Positions 25,447 through 33,583 of a stretch of 64,000 bases of DNA are shown here, piece by piece; positions within the stretch are counted from its first letter, which is position 1, and every line of letters starts with the position of its first letter. Under the pieces are notes generated by a model. That model was not told the DNA's origin. It was given only the letters and a program-made list of their open reading frames with translations, and did not search any database. The position numbers were made by a program, and so were the translations under genes. The stretch is taken from contig CP060499.1 in assembly GCA_024760525.1 (NCBI GenBank), positions 3,679,501-3,743,500 of the forward strand, read 5' to 3'. Origin of the DNA: Nitrospira sp. (GTDB lineage Bacteria > Nitrospirota > Nitrospiria > Nitrospirales > Nitrospiraceae).

Positions 25447-25511
25447 CGACCTTCACCCCCTTTCTCCATAGTGAAAGCATACTCCTTGAAATGTGAAGGC
25501 TGCATTAGAGG

Positions 25512-25533
25512 ATCATGAAGAATTCTTCATGAT
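25512..25533. promoter_or_regulatory. Perfect 22-bp palindrome upstream of the amoC operon
   Basis: Each half is ATCATGAAGAA or its exact complement, with no spacer. It lies 66 bases upstream of the first start codon of the operon that includes amoC, and after the ttcA stop codon. There is no T-run, so an operator is more likely than a terminator. A related dyad is at 17264-17281. Confidence 0.6.
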
Positions 25534-25606
25534 TCGGCCTAACTGCGGAAATTTAGACAGGAACCCTTCATGGCAGGCAGGGATCAGTATCCAGAAGTGC
25601 CGGAAC

Positions 25607-26473
25607 TTATGGAGGAGGCGGTTCCTGGTCTAGCCAAGCATCACCCTCGGTCTGACTACCTACAACTGATGCAAGCGACTTAAAATCAAAGAGTTGAGGA
25701 TCCATGAGGAGAGCAGGGGCGACGTTCCCGACCGCTGCGGCGATGCTGTCTGAACAGCCCGGCGAGGTTCGCTCCCATTCCTGGAGTAATGCCTTCACTT
25801 TTTTTCTTTTGAGGTCTTCCTGCGACCCACAGAGATCGCATGGAATGATCGGGAACGCCCGCAGCTCGGCATATCGTGCAAGGTCGGTCTCTTTGACCAT
25901 GGCCAGCGGTCGGATGACGATGTGTCGCCCATCCTTCGAACGAAGTTTCGGGGGGATGGCTTTGAGTTTCCCCGAATAGAAAAGATTCAAAAACAAGGTT
26001 TCAATGATGTCGTCACGGTGATGGCCAAGCGCGATCTTGGTGGCGCCAAGCTCAGTGGCGATGCGATACAAATGTCCTCGCCGTAACCGTGAGCACAATG
26101 AACACGTGGTCTGCCCCTCAGGGATGAGTCGCTTCACGATTGAATAGGTATCACGGGATTCTATGTGGAAAGGGATTCCTCGACTGCTCAGGTACTGTGG
26201 AAGTACCTGTTCCGGGAATCCCGGCTGCCGTTGGTCGAGATTGACGGCGACTACACCGAAACGAATTGGAGCCCGGCGCTGCAACACGAGTAAAATATCC
26301 AGCAGACCATAACTGTCTTTACCGCCTGACAGGCAGACCATCACTTTGTCGCCATCATCGATGAGGTGATAGTCAGCAATCGCCTGGCCCACCAGCCGGC
26401 AAAGACGCGTTTGCATCTTCTCTGTTTCTTCGTCTAATTTGTGCGAGAGTGTTGGCGTGAGCGGGATAAGCAT
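25607..26473 (-). CDS. ttcA: TtcA-type tRNA 2-thiocytidine synthetase
   Basis: A 288-residue PP-loop enzyme. The ATP-binding motif SGGKDS is at residues 49-54. The cysteines for the iron-sulfur cluster are present as TTCSLC (Cys124, Cys127) and PCDLC (Cys212, Cys215), with GHHRDDIIETLFLNL between them. TtcA thiolates cytidine 32 in certain tRNAs. The C-terminal 25 residues are poorly conserved and acidic. It is divergent from the phosphatase gene at 26540, with a short shared promoter region. Assignment is good; the related TtuA/Ncs6 group is less likely because of the cysteine layout. Confidence 0.88.
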   Translation of the reverse strand: MLIPLTPTLSHKLDEETEKMQTRLCRLVGQAIADYHLIDDGDKVMVCLSGGKDSYGLLDILLVLQRRAPIRFGVVAVNLDQRQPGFPEQVLPQYLSSRGIPFHIESRDTYSIVKRLIPEGQTTCSLCSRLRRGHLYRIATELGATKIALGHHRDDIIETLFLNLFYSGKLKAIPPKLRSKDGRHIVIRPLAMVKETDLARYAELRAFPIIPCDLCGSQEDLKRKKVKALLQEWERTSPGCSDSIAAAVGNVAPALLMDPQLFDFKSLASVVGSQTEGDAWLDQEPPPP

Positions 26474-26539
26474 GGCAGGATTGTAGCCGCACCACCGTTG
26501 CCTTGTCGACAGTCTGATCTCGTAGAGAGGCGAACAATA

Positions 26540-27028
26540 ATGGCGCAGTCTATTCTCTTCGTGTGTACCGGAAATATTTTTCGGAGCGTTGCGGCCGAAT
26601 ACGCGTTACGGGCACAGCTGGGCCAGCACGTCTCCTACCGGGTTGAATCGGCAGGTATCGAAGCCAAATCCAAGACAGTCCATCCCGTCATTACCAAACG
26701 CCTGATCCAAAGAGGCATCGATCCGTCCGCGCACATCCCACGACTTCTGACGAAGGAACTGGTCGCCCGAAACGACCTGATCATCGCGATGGGTCTGGGC
26801 CATCGCGAGTTTATTCAAAAACGATTCGGATTGAAGGTTCCGCTCTTTAATGAAGTGTCGTTCGGCCAAGACCTCCCGATCCTCGATCTGCACGAAGCTC
26901 TGCCTGATTGGGAATGCGATATCGTCGAGGCACGGGCTTATGTGGAGTCGGTTATCGATCATATTTGGGAAGGCATACCGGCGTTGATGGCACGACTCTC
27001 ACAGTTCCCCGACGTCAAGGAACGTTAA
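26540..27028 (+). CDS. Low-molecular-weight protein-tyrosine-phosphatase-like protein
   Basis: A 162-residue protein. ATG 26540 is chosen because the family fold starts there and GAGAGG lies ten bases upstream. The phosphate loop CTGNIFRS contains the C-x5-R signature (Cys9, Arg15). The general-acid region reads DLHEALPDW instead of the usual D-P-W/Y, so catalysis may be altered; similar variants include arsenate reductases and sugar-polymer phosphatases. It is cytoplasmic, monocistronic and divergent from ttcA. Confidence 0.8.
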   Translation: MAQSILFVCTGNIFRSVAAEYALRAQLGQHVSYRVESAGIEAKSKTVHPVITKRLIQRGIDPSAHIPRLLTKELVARNDLIIAMGLGHREFIQKRFGLKVPLFNEVSFGQDLPILDLHEALPDWECDIVEARAYVESVIDHIWEGIPALMARLSQFPDVKER

Positions 27029-27183
27029 AGACCTAGGGCGGTTCGAACTAGAACTGTCCGTACAATTTTCACCTCGCCGGCCTCCTCCATTCCAAACCAC
27101 AGGGCTGCATCAGGCGTTATTACCACTACGTGCTATATTTTCCATGAACGGCATAACAGCAGTAGTTCAGAGACTTGCCTATC

Positions 27184-28245
27184 ATGGATCGCACGATTTT
27201 CGATGTTCACAAGGCTCCGATCATCGGTCAGGACGAGCCCAAATGGGCATCCTGGTCGGATGAAGCGCTATTGGACCTCCCGATGTGCGACTTGCACGTG
27301 GGGCTCAAAGGCGGATTTCTCGAACAACCCATCGCTGAACTGACTCGCGAACTGGAAGAATGTCGCTTGTTGTTTCGGCCGCATTTCTGGCTCTCCAACG
27401 AGTGGTTTACACCGGATGGTGTGCCTGGGATTGCCATCCCCTTCTATCTGGCCCATCCTCGTCTCGCGAAGCTGGAACAAGCCCAATTGCTGGAAGTGGA
27501 AGGCGGGACGACGGAGTGGTGTTTGCGCATTCTTCGCCATGAAGCTGGCCACGCCATTGAGAACGCCTACAAGATTCGCCGCCGGAAAACGCGTCAGCAA
27601 ATTTTTGGCAAGTCCTCCCAGCAGTATCCACTGTACTACTCCCCCCGGCCCTACAGTCGAAGCTTCGTGCGCCATCTGGACTTGTGGTACGCCCAAAGCC
27701 ATCCAGATGAGGACTTCGCTGAAACGTTTGCCGTCTGGCTCACACCGGACTCATTATGGGAAGAACGGTACCGGGGTTGGCCCGTGCTCAAGAAACTCCG
27801 ATATGTCGATGGGCTCATGAAGGAACTCCGAGGGGTCTCTCCTTCCGTCACGACATGCGAAGAAGTCGATGCGCTTTCCACCCTGAAAAAGACACTGCGC
27901 GAACACTACGAACGCAAACGCAGACATTACGGAATCGAACGGCAGTTGCAGTACGACCCGGATTTAAAGCGACTCTTTTCTACAATGCCATGCCACGCAA
28001 ATAAGTTGAGTGCCGCCACCTTTCTCAATCGGTTCCGTCGAGAGGTACGGCGTAAAGTCGCCGCGTGGACCGGCGAGTACCAATACACAATCGATCAGGT
28101 CCTGGAGGATATGATTCAACGATGCCGGGAACTTAATCTGCGGGTTCCCATCGCGGAGGAGCAAGCCAAACTGGACTTCACCATCCTTTTGACCGTTCAG
28201 ACCATGAATTTTCTGCGCAGCGGACGGCATCGGGTGGCCTTATGA
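27184..28245 (+). CDS. Putative zinc metallopeptidase (Peptidase_Mx-like)
   Basis: A 353-residue protein. ATG 27184 is preferred to an in-frame TTG at 27175. The zinc site HEAGHAIENAYKIRRRK (HExxH type) is near residue 120, and the third ligand is probably in HPDEDFAETFAVWLTP about 60 residues later. PYSRSFVRHLDLWYAQSHP lies between. This layout matches the family of putative zinc-binding metallopeptidases typified by PF15887. There is no signal peptide, so it is cytoplasmic. Its stop overlaps the start of the ATP-grasp gene by four bases (ATGA), implying coupled translation and a shared task, perhaps trimming and ligating a peptide or amino acid. Confidence 0.78.
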   Translation: MDRTIFDVHKAPIIGQDEPKWASWSDEALLDLPMCDLHVGLKGGFLEQPIAELTRELEECRLLFRPHFWLSNEWFTPDGVPGIAIPFYLAHPRLAKLEQAQLLEVEGGTTEWCLRILRHEAGHAIENAYKIRRRKTRQQIFGKSSQQYPLYYSPRPYSRSFVRHLDLWYAQSHPDEDFAETFAVWLTPDSLWEERYRGWPVLKKLRYVDGLMKELRGVSPSVTTCEEVDALSTLKKTLREHYERKRRHYGIERQLQYDPDLKRLFSTMPCHANKLSAATFLNRFRREVRRKVAAWTGEYQYTIDQVLEDMIQRCRELNLRVPIAEEQAKLDFTILLTVQTMNFLRSGRHRVAL

Positions 28246-29264
28246 AGCGACTGCGGGTGCTCGTCCTCATGCATGAAGACCTTGTTCCTCCCGACCAGGT
28301 GGAAAGCTACGACCCGGAATCCGTTGAGTGGCGGACAGAGTACGACGTCGTCTCTACGCTGAAGAAACTCGGCCATGAGGTCTCCCCGCTGGGAGTCAAG
28401 AACGAGCTCGGCGTGATTCACACGGCCATCGACCATGTGAAGCCGGACATCGTCTTTAACCTTTTGGAAGAGTTCGCGGGTGTAGCCGTCTATGATCAGC
28501 ACGTCGTGTCGTACCTTGAACTCCTGAACCTGGCCTACACCGGTTGTAACCCGCGTGGATTGATGTTGGCCCGCGACAAAGTCCTGACTAAGAAGGTGTT
28601 GTCCTTTCATCGAATCCCCTACCCTGAGTTCATTGAGGTGCCTCAAGGACGTGCGGTCAAGCGGCCTAAATGGCTGACTTATCCCTTGATCGTCAAATCG
28701 GTCAGCGAGGAGGCCTCGCTGGGAATCTCGCAAGCGTCGATTGTCGTGGACGATGACAAGCTGGGTGAGCGGGTGGCATTTATTCACAATAGCGTGGGAA
28801 CCGGAGCTCTGATCGAGCAGTACATCGAAGGTCGTGAGTTCTATGTGGGGATCATCGGCAATGCGCAGCTGCAAGTCTTGCCGGTGTGGGAACTCATCAT
28901 GGACAAGCTGCCGGATGACGCCAAACGTATCGCCACCGAGCGGGTGAAATGGAGCCGGACGTATCAAAAGAAGTACGGGATCACTTCACGAGAGGCTGAG
29001 AATCTGCCGGAGGGCAAAGCTGAAGAAATTCAGGATCTCGCCAAGCAGGTCTATCGTGCACTCGGGCTCAGCGGCTATGCCCGGATCGATATGCGGATGA
29101 ATACCGACGGGGGACTCTACGTCCTGGAAGCAAATCCCAACCCACAGATCGCCGAAGATGAAGACTTCGCCGATTCAGCCAAGAAGGTCGGCTACCAGTA
29201 CAAGGAACTGCTGCAAGAACTCCTGAACGTCGGCCTTCGCTGGCGCCCCGCCAAAGCCGCATGA
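28242..29264 (+). CDS. ATP-grasp ligase, D-Ala-D-Ala-ligase-like
   Basis: A 340-residue ATP-grasp protein. Recognisable parts are the N-terminal VLVLMHEDLVPP, the nucleotide-binding strand YPLIVKSVSEEASLGIS, the lid region IEQYIEGREFYVGIIG, and the magnesium site RIDMRMNTDGGLYVLEANPNP. Members ligate a carboxylate to an amine using ATP; true D-alanine ligases share this architecture, but the N-terminal domain is divergent, and Nitrospira would be expected to carry a canonical ddl elsewhere. Fused translationally to the metallopeptidase gene upstream. The substrate is unknown. Confidence 0.82.
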   Translation: MKRLRVLVLMHEDLVPPDQVESYDPESVEWRTEYDVVSTLKKLGHEVSPLGVKNELGVIHTAIDHVKPDIVFNLLEEFAGVAVYDQHVVSYLELLNLAYTGCNPRGLMLARDKVLTKKVLSFHRIPYPEFIEVPQGRAVKRPKWLTYPLIVKSVSEEASLGISQASIVVDDDKLGERVAFIHNSVGTGALIEQYIEGREFYVGIIGNAQLQVLPVWELIMDKLPDDAKRIATERVKWSRTYQKKYGITSREAENLPEGKAEEIQDLAKQVYRALGLSGYARIDMRMNTDGGLYVLEANPNPQIAEDEDFADSAKKVGYQYKELLQELLNVGLRWRPAKAA

Positions 29265-29374
29265 CGTGACAAGAACAGTTCGGTGATTCTTCCCCGTGCC
29301 TGGTTCGCACACGGCCAGCCGCTTGAGGGTACGACAAGTCGTGCAGTAATCTGTCCAGCGATACGAGGATCGTT

Positions 29375-29857
29375 ATGACTCCGGCAGAAGCGGCAGCTGC
29401 GTTGTTCAAAACCATGCCGCCGCCCATCACGGCGGCGCAGCTTGAGGAATACGGTATTGAGGCTCTTGACTCCGACATCCGACGGATGGCGTGTGAGATC
29501 CTATCGCTCAATCTCTATTGGGTCTTTGCCGCGATCGATGCGCACATCCCGCTCAGGTATCGGGCCGCGATCAAACAGGAACTCATGGAGTCCGTTCAGA
29601 TGGAGTGGTGGCACTCGAGAAGGCTAGGGGCAGGCACCTGGGGTGAATATCAAGCCGACTTCAATGAGCGGCAAGCGCGCTATACCAACCTGGTCGATCA
29701 GGAAGGGATGAGCCACATGGGTATTTGCGCCGAGACGGCGTCTTTGATGGAAGACCAAGGCCTCGTCTCGTCCGAGAACCGCGAGAAGCTGCTGGTGTTG
29801 TTGATCGACTATGCGCCGGCTTCCGAATACGGCCGATTACTCGACGAGGCAGGATAA
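29375..29857 (+). CDS. Hypothetical soluble protein, 160 aa
   Basis: A predominantly helical, acidic 160-residue protein with no recognised domain. It has a tryptophan-rich stretch MEWWHSRRLGAGTWGEY near the middle and several possible metal or substrate residues (His, Glu) in GMSHMGICAE. It follows the ATP-grasp gene on the same strand by 110 bases and may belong to the same unit. No signal peptide or membrane helix. A weak ribosome-binding site (GAGG, 13 bases before ATG) supports the start. Confidence 0.65.
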   Translation: MTPAEAAAALFKTMPPPITAAQLEEYGIEALDSDIRRMACEILSLNLYWVFAAIDAHIPLRYRAAIKQELMESVQMEWWHSRRLGAGTWGEYQADFNERQARYTNLVDQEGMSHMGICAETASLMEDQGLVSSENREKLLVLLIDYAPASEYGRLLDEAG

Positions 29858-29885
29858 AGGCGCTGAGGTCGGATCCTCTCCACGC

Positions 29886-30491
29886 TCAGAGATAGCGGTG
29901 CGACAATACCTTACCGCGTTCATCGAATTCATAGAGCAGCGGTACGCCGGTTGGGATGTTCAGCTCCAAGACCTCTTCTTTCGACAACTGGTCCAACTCC
30001 ATCACCAATGCGCGAAGACTATTGCCATGCGCGGCCACAATGATGGTTTCTCCCCTCAGGATGTGTGGTTTGATCATCCTCTCATAATACGGTAACGCGC
30101 GTTCTGCCGTATCTTTAAGACTTTCGCCACCCGGCGGCCTCACATCATAACTTCTCCGCCAGATTTTCACTTGCGCGTCGCCGTACTTCATGGCGGTTTC
30201 AGCCTTGTTCAGCCCCTGTAGCTCGCCATACATCCGTTCATTCAGCGCCTTGTCCTTCTCGATGGAAATAGCGGTTTGCCCGATGGTCTCCAAGACAATT
30301 CTCAGGGTCTCATTCGCGCGGGTGAGGACTGATGTGAAGGCACGATCGAACCTAATCTCCCGAAGCTTTTCACCGGCTTGTTTGGCTTCTTCGACCCCTT
30401 TTGCGGAGAGCGGCACGTCCACCCAACCGGTAAAACGATTTTCCAGGTTCCATTGCGATTCACCATGACGTAGCAACACTAATCGAGCCAT
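29886..30491 (-). CDS. gpmA: 2,3-bisphosphoglycerate-dependent phosphoglycerate mutase
   Basis: A 201-residue mutase of the cofactor-dependent type, interconverting 3- and 2-phosphoglycerate. The catalytic histidine is His9 in VLLRHGESQWN; further marks are RFTGWVDVPLS, LTRANETLRIVL, LNERMYGELQGLNK, RRSYDVRPPGGESLKD and the second histidine in VAAHGNSLRAL. The protein is about 30-45 residues shorter than the 230-250-residue enterobacterial enzyme but has all active-site parts. It is convergent with the hypothetical gene at 29375. Confidence 0.93.
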   Translation of the reverse strand: MARLVLLRHGESQWNLENRFTGWVDVPLSAKGVEEAKQAGEKLREIRFDRAFTSVLTRANETLRIVLETIGQTAISIEKDKALNERMYGELQGLNKAETAMKYGDAQVKIWRRSYDVRPPGGESLKDTAERALPYYERMIKPHILRGETIIVAAHGNSLRALVMELDQLSKEEVLELNIPTGVPLLYEFDERGKVLSHRYL

Positions 30492-30559
30492 CGCCTATCC
30501 TTTGTGGTCAATGTGTCTATCTCGCCCGGGGACCAAGAATACCGAATTGCCGTCTCAAG

Positions 30560-31210
30560 TCAAGCCGGCGCCGTCATCACCGATTGCTTCGCCGGTTTGC
30601 TTGGCGACTTATCGAAATCGAGTGAGCCATCTTGAGCCATCTTTATGAGCGTAGCCAGAAAGATAATGTAGAAGAACACGCCGACCCAGATGACGTAGGG
30701 CTGCACCCCGCCCGATTCTTTCAGGGCGCCTTCTAGGGCAGGAGCATCCAACTGGCCGGCTTTCTTGATCTCGGCAATATGCTCACGGCAATGCCAATAG
30801 TACAGGTAGTTTGCGGTGGCCCCCGCCATGATGCTCCAGACGATGCCGGCGGAAAAATCTCCCGTGAGATACGTCGAAACCATCGGACCTACGGCATAGA
30901 CGAACGCGTGCAGATACATTTTGCGGTACAGAAACCATAGAAAAGAGATGTAGAGAAATGCCGGCCAGTTCCAGGACAGCGCGAACCGCGGTTGGCCTTT
31001 CGATGAAAACTTCTTGAAGACGGCCATGTAGTGGTCGGCATTGGGGCCGATGAACTGACGCCACAGGGTGTCCTCGACTGGAATCACCCGGTCGGTGGAA
31101 GTCTCCGCCGTCTCAGTGGCGGCCTTGACTTCGACCAGCTTGGTTCCGCACTGATGACAGAAATTGGCGTCGTCCGGATTCTGTTGGTGGCACTGACCAC
31201 AAGCCGTCAT
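30560..31210 (-). CDS. Zinc-ribbon plus DUF2628-like membrane protein
   Basis: About 216 residues, starting at MTACGQC. An N-terminal zinc ribbon has CGQC and FCHQCG. After a linker comes a domain with three or four hydrophobic helices containing FSWNWPAF-like and FLWFLYRKMY-like segments (ALSWNWPAFLYISFLWFLYR), the mark of DUF2628-type proteins. A further helix (VIWVGVFFYIIFLATLI) is near the C-terminus. A role in sensing or membrane stress has been suggested for such architectures, but nothing here fixes it. An in-frame upstream start at 31228 is possible. Monocistronic. Confidence 0.7.
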   Translation of the reverse strand: MTACGQCHQQNPDDANFCHQCGTKLVEVKAATETAETSTDRVIPVEDTLWRQFIGPNADHYMAVFKKFSSKGQPRFALSWNWPAFLYISFLWFLYRKMYLHAFVYAVGPMVSTYLTGDFSAGIVWSIMAGATANYLYYWHCREHIAEIKKAGQLDAPALEGALKESGGVQPYVIWVGVFFYIIFLATLIKMAQDGSLDFDKSPSKPAKQSVMTAPA

Positions 31211-31378
31211 GGCGACGCAGCTTACCATACTCCGACGAAGAGCAGATGGCTTATCGCACATCACTGCCTGTCACGCTAAAACCACCCTTCCTCCAGCCAG
31301 TCCGGCCCCTATTCCGCTTATTGCTCTTCCTATTGGCCCTGTGCTAGCTTTTCTTTTTTTATAAGGGGATACGCCATC

Positions 31379-32596
31379 ATGCCGACCGAGGAATTGAAAG
31401 ACGAGGCCGCAAAGTACCTTATGCAGACCTACGGCCGTCAGCCGGTCTCAATCGTACGCGGGCGAGGCGCCAAGGTGTATGACCTGGAGGGACGAGAGTA
31501 TCTGGATTTCGTCGGCGGGATCGCCGTCAATATCTTGGGGCATGGTCATCCGGATCTCGTGAAGACGATCCAACGTCAAGCGGCACAACTCATTCACACA
31601 TCAAACCTCTATTACACCGAACCTCAGGTAAAGCTGGCTCGCTTGCTGGTGGACCACTCGTTCGCCGATCGCGTGTTCTTCTGCAACAGCGGAGCCGAAG
31701 CCAATGAAGCGGCGATCAAACTGGCACGACGGTATGGACATGAGCGACATGGAGCGGCCCGATTCGAAGTGATCACGATGAAGAACTCGTTCCATGGCCG
31801 TACGCTGGGAATGATCACAGCCACGGGACAAGAAAAAGTTCAGAAAGGCTTCGAACCGCTGATGCCCGGGTTTGCTTATGCCCCGTTCAATGATTTCAGC
31901 GCAATCGAGTCCATGGTCAACGAACAAACGGCAGCAATCATGCTGGAGCCGATTCAGGCGGAAGGCGGCGTGCATGTCGCCAACCAGGATTATTTGAAGA
32001 GCCTGCGTGAGCTCTGTACGCAACAAGACATTCTCCTTATTTTCGACGAAATCCAAACCGGCATGGGCAGAACCGGCACATTCTTCGCCTATGAACAATT
32101 CGGTGTGCAGCCCGACGTCATGACCCTGGCAAAGGGCCTTGCGGGGGGAGTACCGATCGGGGCCTGCCTCGCGAAGGAGTCGGTCGCCGCAGCGTTTACA
32201 CCCGGCTCCCATGCGTCGACATTCGGTGGAAACCCGCTGGCTTGTGCCGCCGCGCTGACCGTGTGTCAGGTGCTGCTCGAGGGACGAGTGCTCGATCAAG
32301 CGAAACGCATGGGTGAATATCTGGCGAAGGGGTTGGCCGACTGTAAAGACCGCCATCGAATCGTGCAGGACGTGCGAGGCCTCGGTTTGCTGCAGGGTAT
32401 GGAGTTGGAGATTGATGCCAAAACCATCGTAGCCGATGCGTTGGCCCGTGGTGTCTTGATCAATGCCGCGAACGAGCGGGTGCTCCGATTTGTGCCGCCT
32501 TTGATCATCACGCAAAATGAGATCGACAAACTTATTGAGCTCCTTGGTACATTGTTCACCCAGCGTCAGGTCGCAGGGAAAGGCTCCCACCACTGA
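31379..32596 (+). CDS. argD: Acetylornithine aminotransferase
   Basis: A 405-residue class-III PLP aminotransferase, making N-acetylornithine in arginine synthesis. Family marks are YLDFVGGIAVNILGHGHP, the NSGAEANEAAIKLAR block, SFHGRTLGM, and IFDEIQTGMGRTG; the PLP lysine is Lys252 in TLAKGLAGG. AGGGGA lies upstream of the ATG. The TGA overlaps the argF ATG by one base, and this gene opens the argD-argF-argG-argH operon. A double role as succinyldiaminopimelate aminotransferase is possible for ArgD, but the separate dapL makes that unnecessary here. Confidence 0.96.
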   Translation: MPTEELKDEAAKYLMQTYGRQPVSIVRGRGAKVYDLEGREYLDFVGGIAVNILGHGHPDLVKTIQRQAAQLIHTSNLYYTEPQVKLARLLVDHSFADRVFFCNSGAEANEAAIKLARRYGHERHGAARFEVITMKNSFHGRTLGMITATGQEKVQKGFEPLMPGFAYAPFNDFSAIESMVNEQTAAIMLEPIQAEGGVHVANQDYLKSLRELCTQQDILLIFDEIQTGMGRTGTFFAYEQFGVQPDVMTLAKGLAGGVPIGACLAKESVAAAFTPGSHASTFGGNPLACAAALTVCQVLLEGRVLDQAKRMGEYLAKGLADCKDRHRIVQDVRGLGLLQGMELEIDAKTIVADALARGVLINAANERVLRFVPPLIITQNEIDKLIELLGTLFTQRQVAGKGSHH

Positions 32597-33573
32597 TGAC
32601 CGGATCCGTCCGACATAGCAGGGGTGCCGAACCCTATGCCAAAGATCTGTTGGACGTCGCGACGATGCCGCGGAAGCAGGTCCTCGACTTGCTGCGTCTG
32701 GCGATGTCTCTTAAGCACAAACAGCGCCGAGGCACACCGCACCGGTTACTACCCGGAAAAACATTGGGGCTGTTGTTTCAGAAACCGTCGACACGGACTC
32801 GCGTGTCGTTTGAGGCGGGAATGAACCAGCTGGGTGGCCATGCGCTGGTTCTTCCCATGGGAGACATTCAGCTTTCGCGTGGGGAGACGGTCTCGGACAC
32901 CGCACGCGTCTTGTCCCGCTACCTGGACGGTATCGTGATTCGGACCTATGACCATTCTATCGTCGAAGAGTGGTCGGCTGAAGCCAGCATGCCGGTTATC
33001 AACGGGCTGACGGACCATAGCCATCCCTGTCAGGCGTTGTCCGATCTATTGACGATTCAGGAAATCAAGGGTCGATTGGCGGGGCTCAGCCTTGCCTACA
33101 TCGGGGATGGAAACAACGTGGCCAATTCGCTGATCGAAGCGGGGGCCAAGATGGGGATGCGTGTGGCGATCGGGTGCCCATCCGGCTATCAGCCGGATGG
33201 GCGAGTGGTCGATCAAGCACGGGCAGATGGACAAGCGACCGGCGCCTCCATCGAAGTGTTGGAGAATCCTCTCGTCGCAGTGAAGGAAGCGGATGTCGTG
33301 TATACCGACGTCTGGATCAGCATGGGTCGCGAACGGGAGCACACAAGACGATTGCGGACACTTGCCCCTTATCAGCTCAACAAGCGGCTGCTGCAACGGG
33401 CGAAACCCGACGCCATCGTCATGCACTGCTTGCCGGCACATCGAGGTGAAGAAATTACAGCGGAGGTGTTGGACGGCCCGCAGTCGGTGGTGATTGATCA
33501 AGCCGAAAACCGGTTGCACATGCAAAAGGCAATTTTGACTCAGTTGCTAAACCGAAAGAAAGGTACGCGATAA
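32596..33573 (+). CDS. argF: Ornithine carbamoyltransferase
   Basis: A 325-residue OTCase forming citrulline from ornithine and carbamoyl phosphate. The carbamoyl-phosphate site STRTRVSFE, the DHSHPCQALSD block and the ornithine site HCLPAHRGEEI are all intact, and the length is normal. The first 15 residues (MTGSVRHSRGAEPYA) are an extra extension, so a later start at residue 25 (ATG 32668) cannot be excluded. Its start overlaps the argD stop by one base, which supports the annotated start. Confidence 0.96.
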   Translation: MTGSVRHSRGAEPYAKDLLDVATMPRKQVLDLLRLAMSLKHKQRRGTPHRLLPGKTLGLLFQKPSTRTRVSFEAGMNQLGGHALVLPMGDIQLSRGETVSDTARVLSRYLDGIVIRTYDHSIVEEWSAEASMPVINGLTDHSHPCQALSDLLTIQEIKGRLAGLSLAYIGDGNNVANSLIEAGAKMGMRVAIGCPSGYQPDGRVVDQARADGQATGASIEVLENPLVAVKEADVVYTDVWISMGREREHTRRLRTLAPYQLNKRLLQRAKPDAIVMHCLPAHRGEEITAEVLDGPQSVVIDQAENRLHMQKAILTQLLNRKKGTR

Positions 33574-33583
33574 GCTCGCCATC

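Noticed and set aside
25512..25533. Reading the palindrome as a ttcA terminator
   Set aside because: It has no spacer loop and no T-run after it in the ttcA direction; an operator explains it better.
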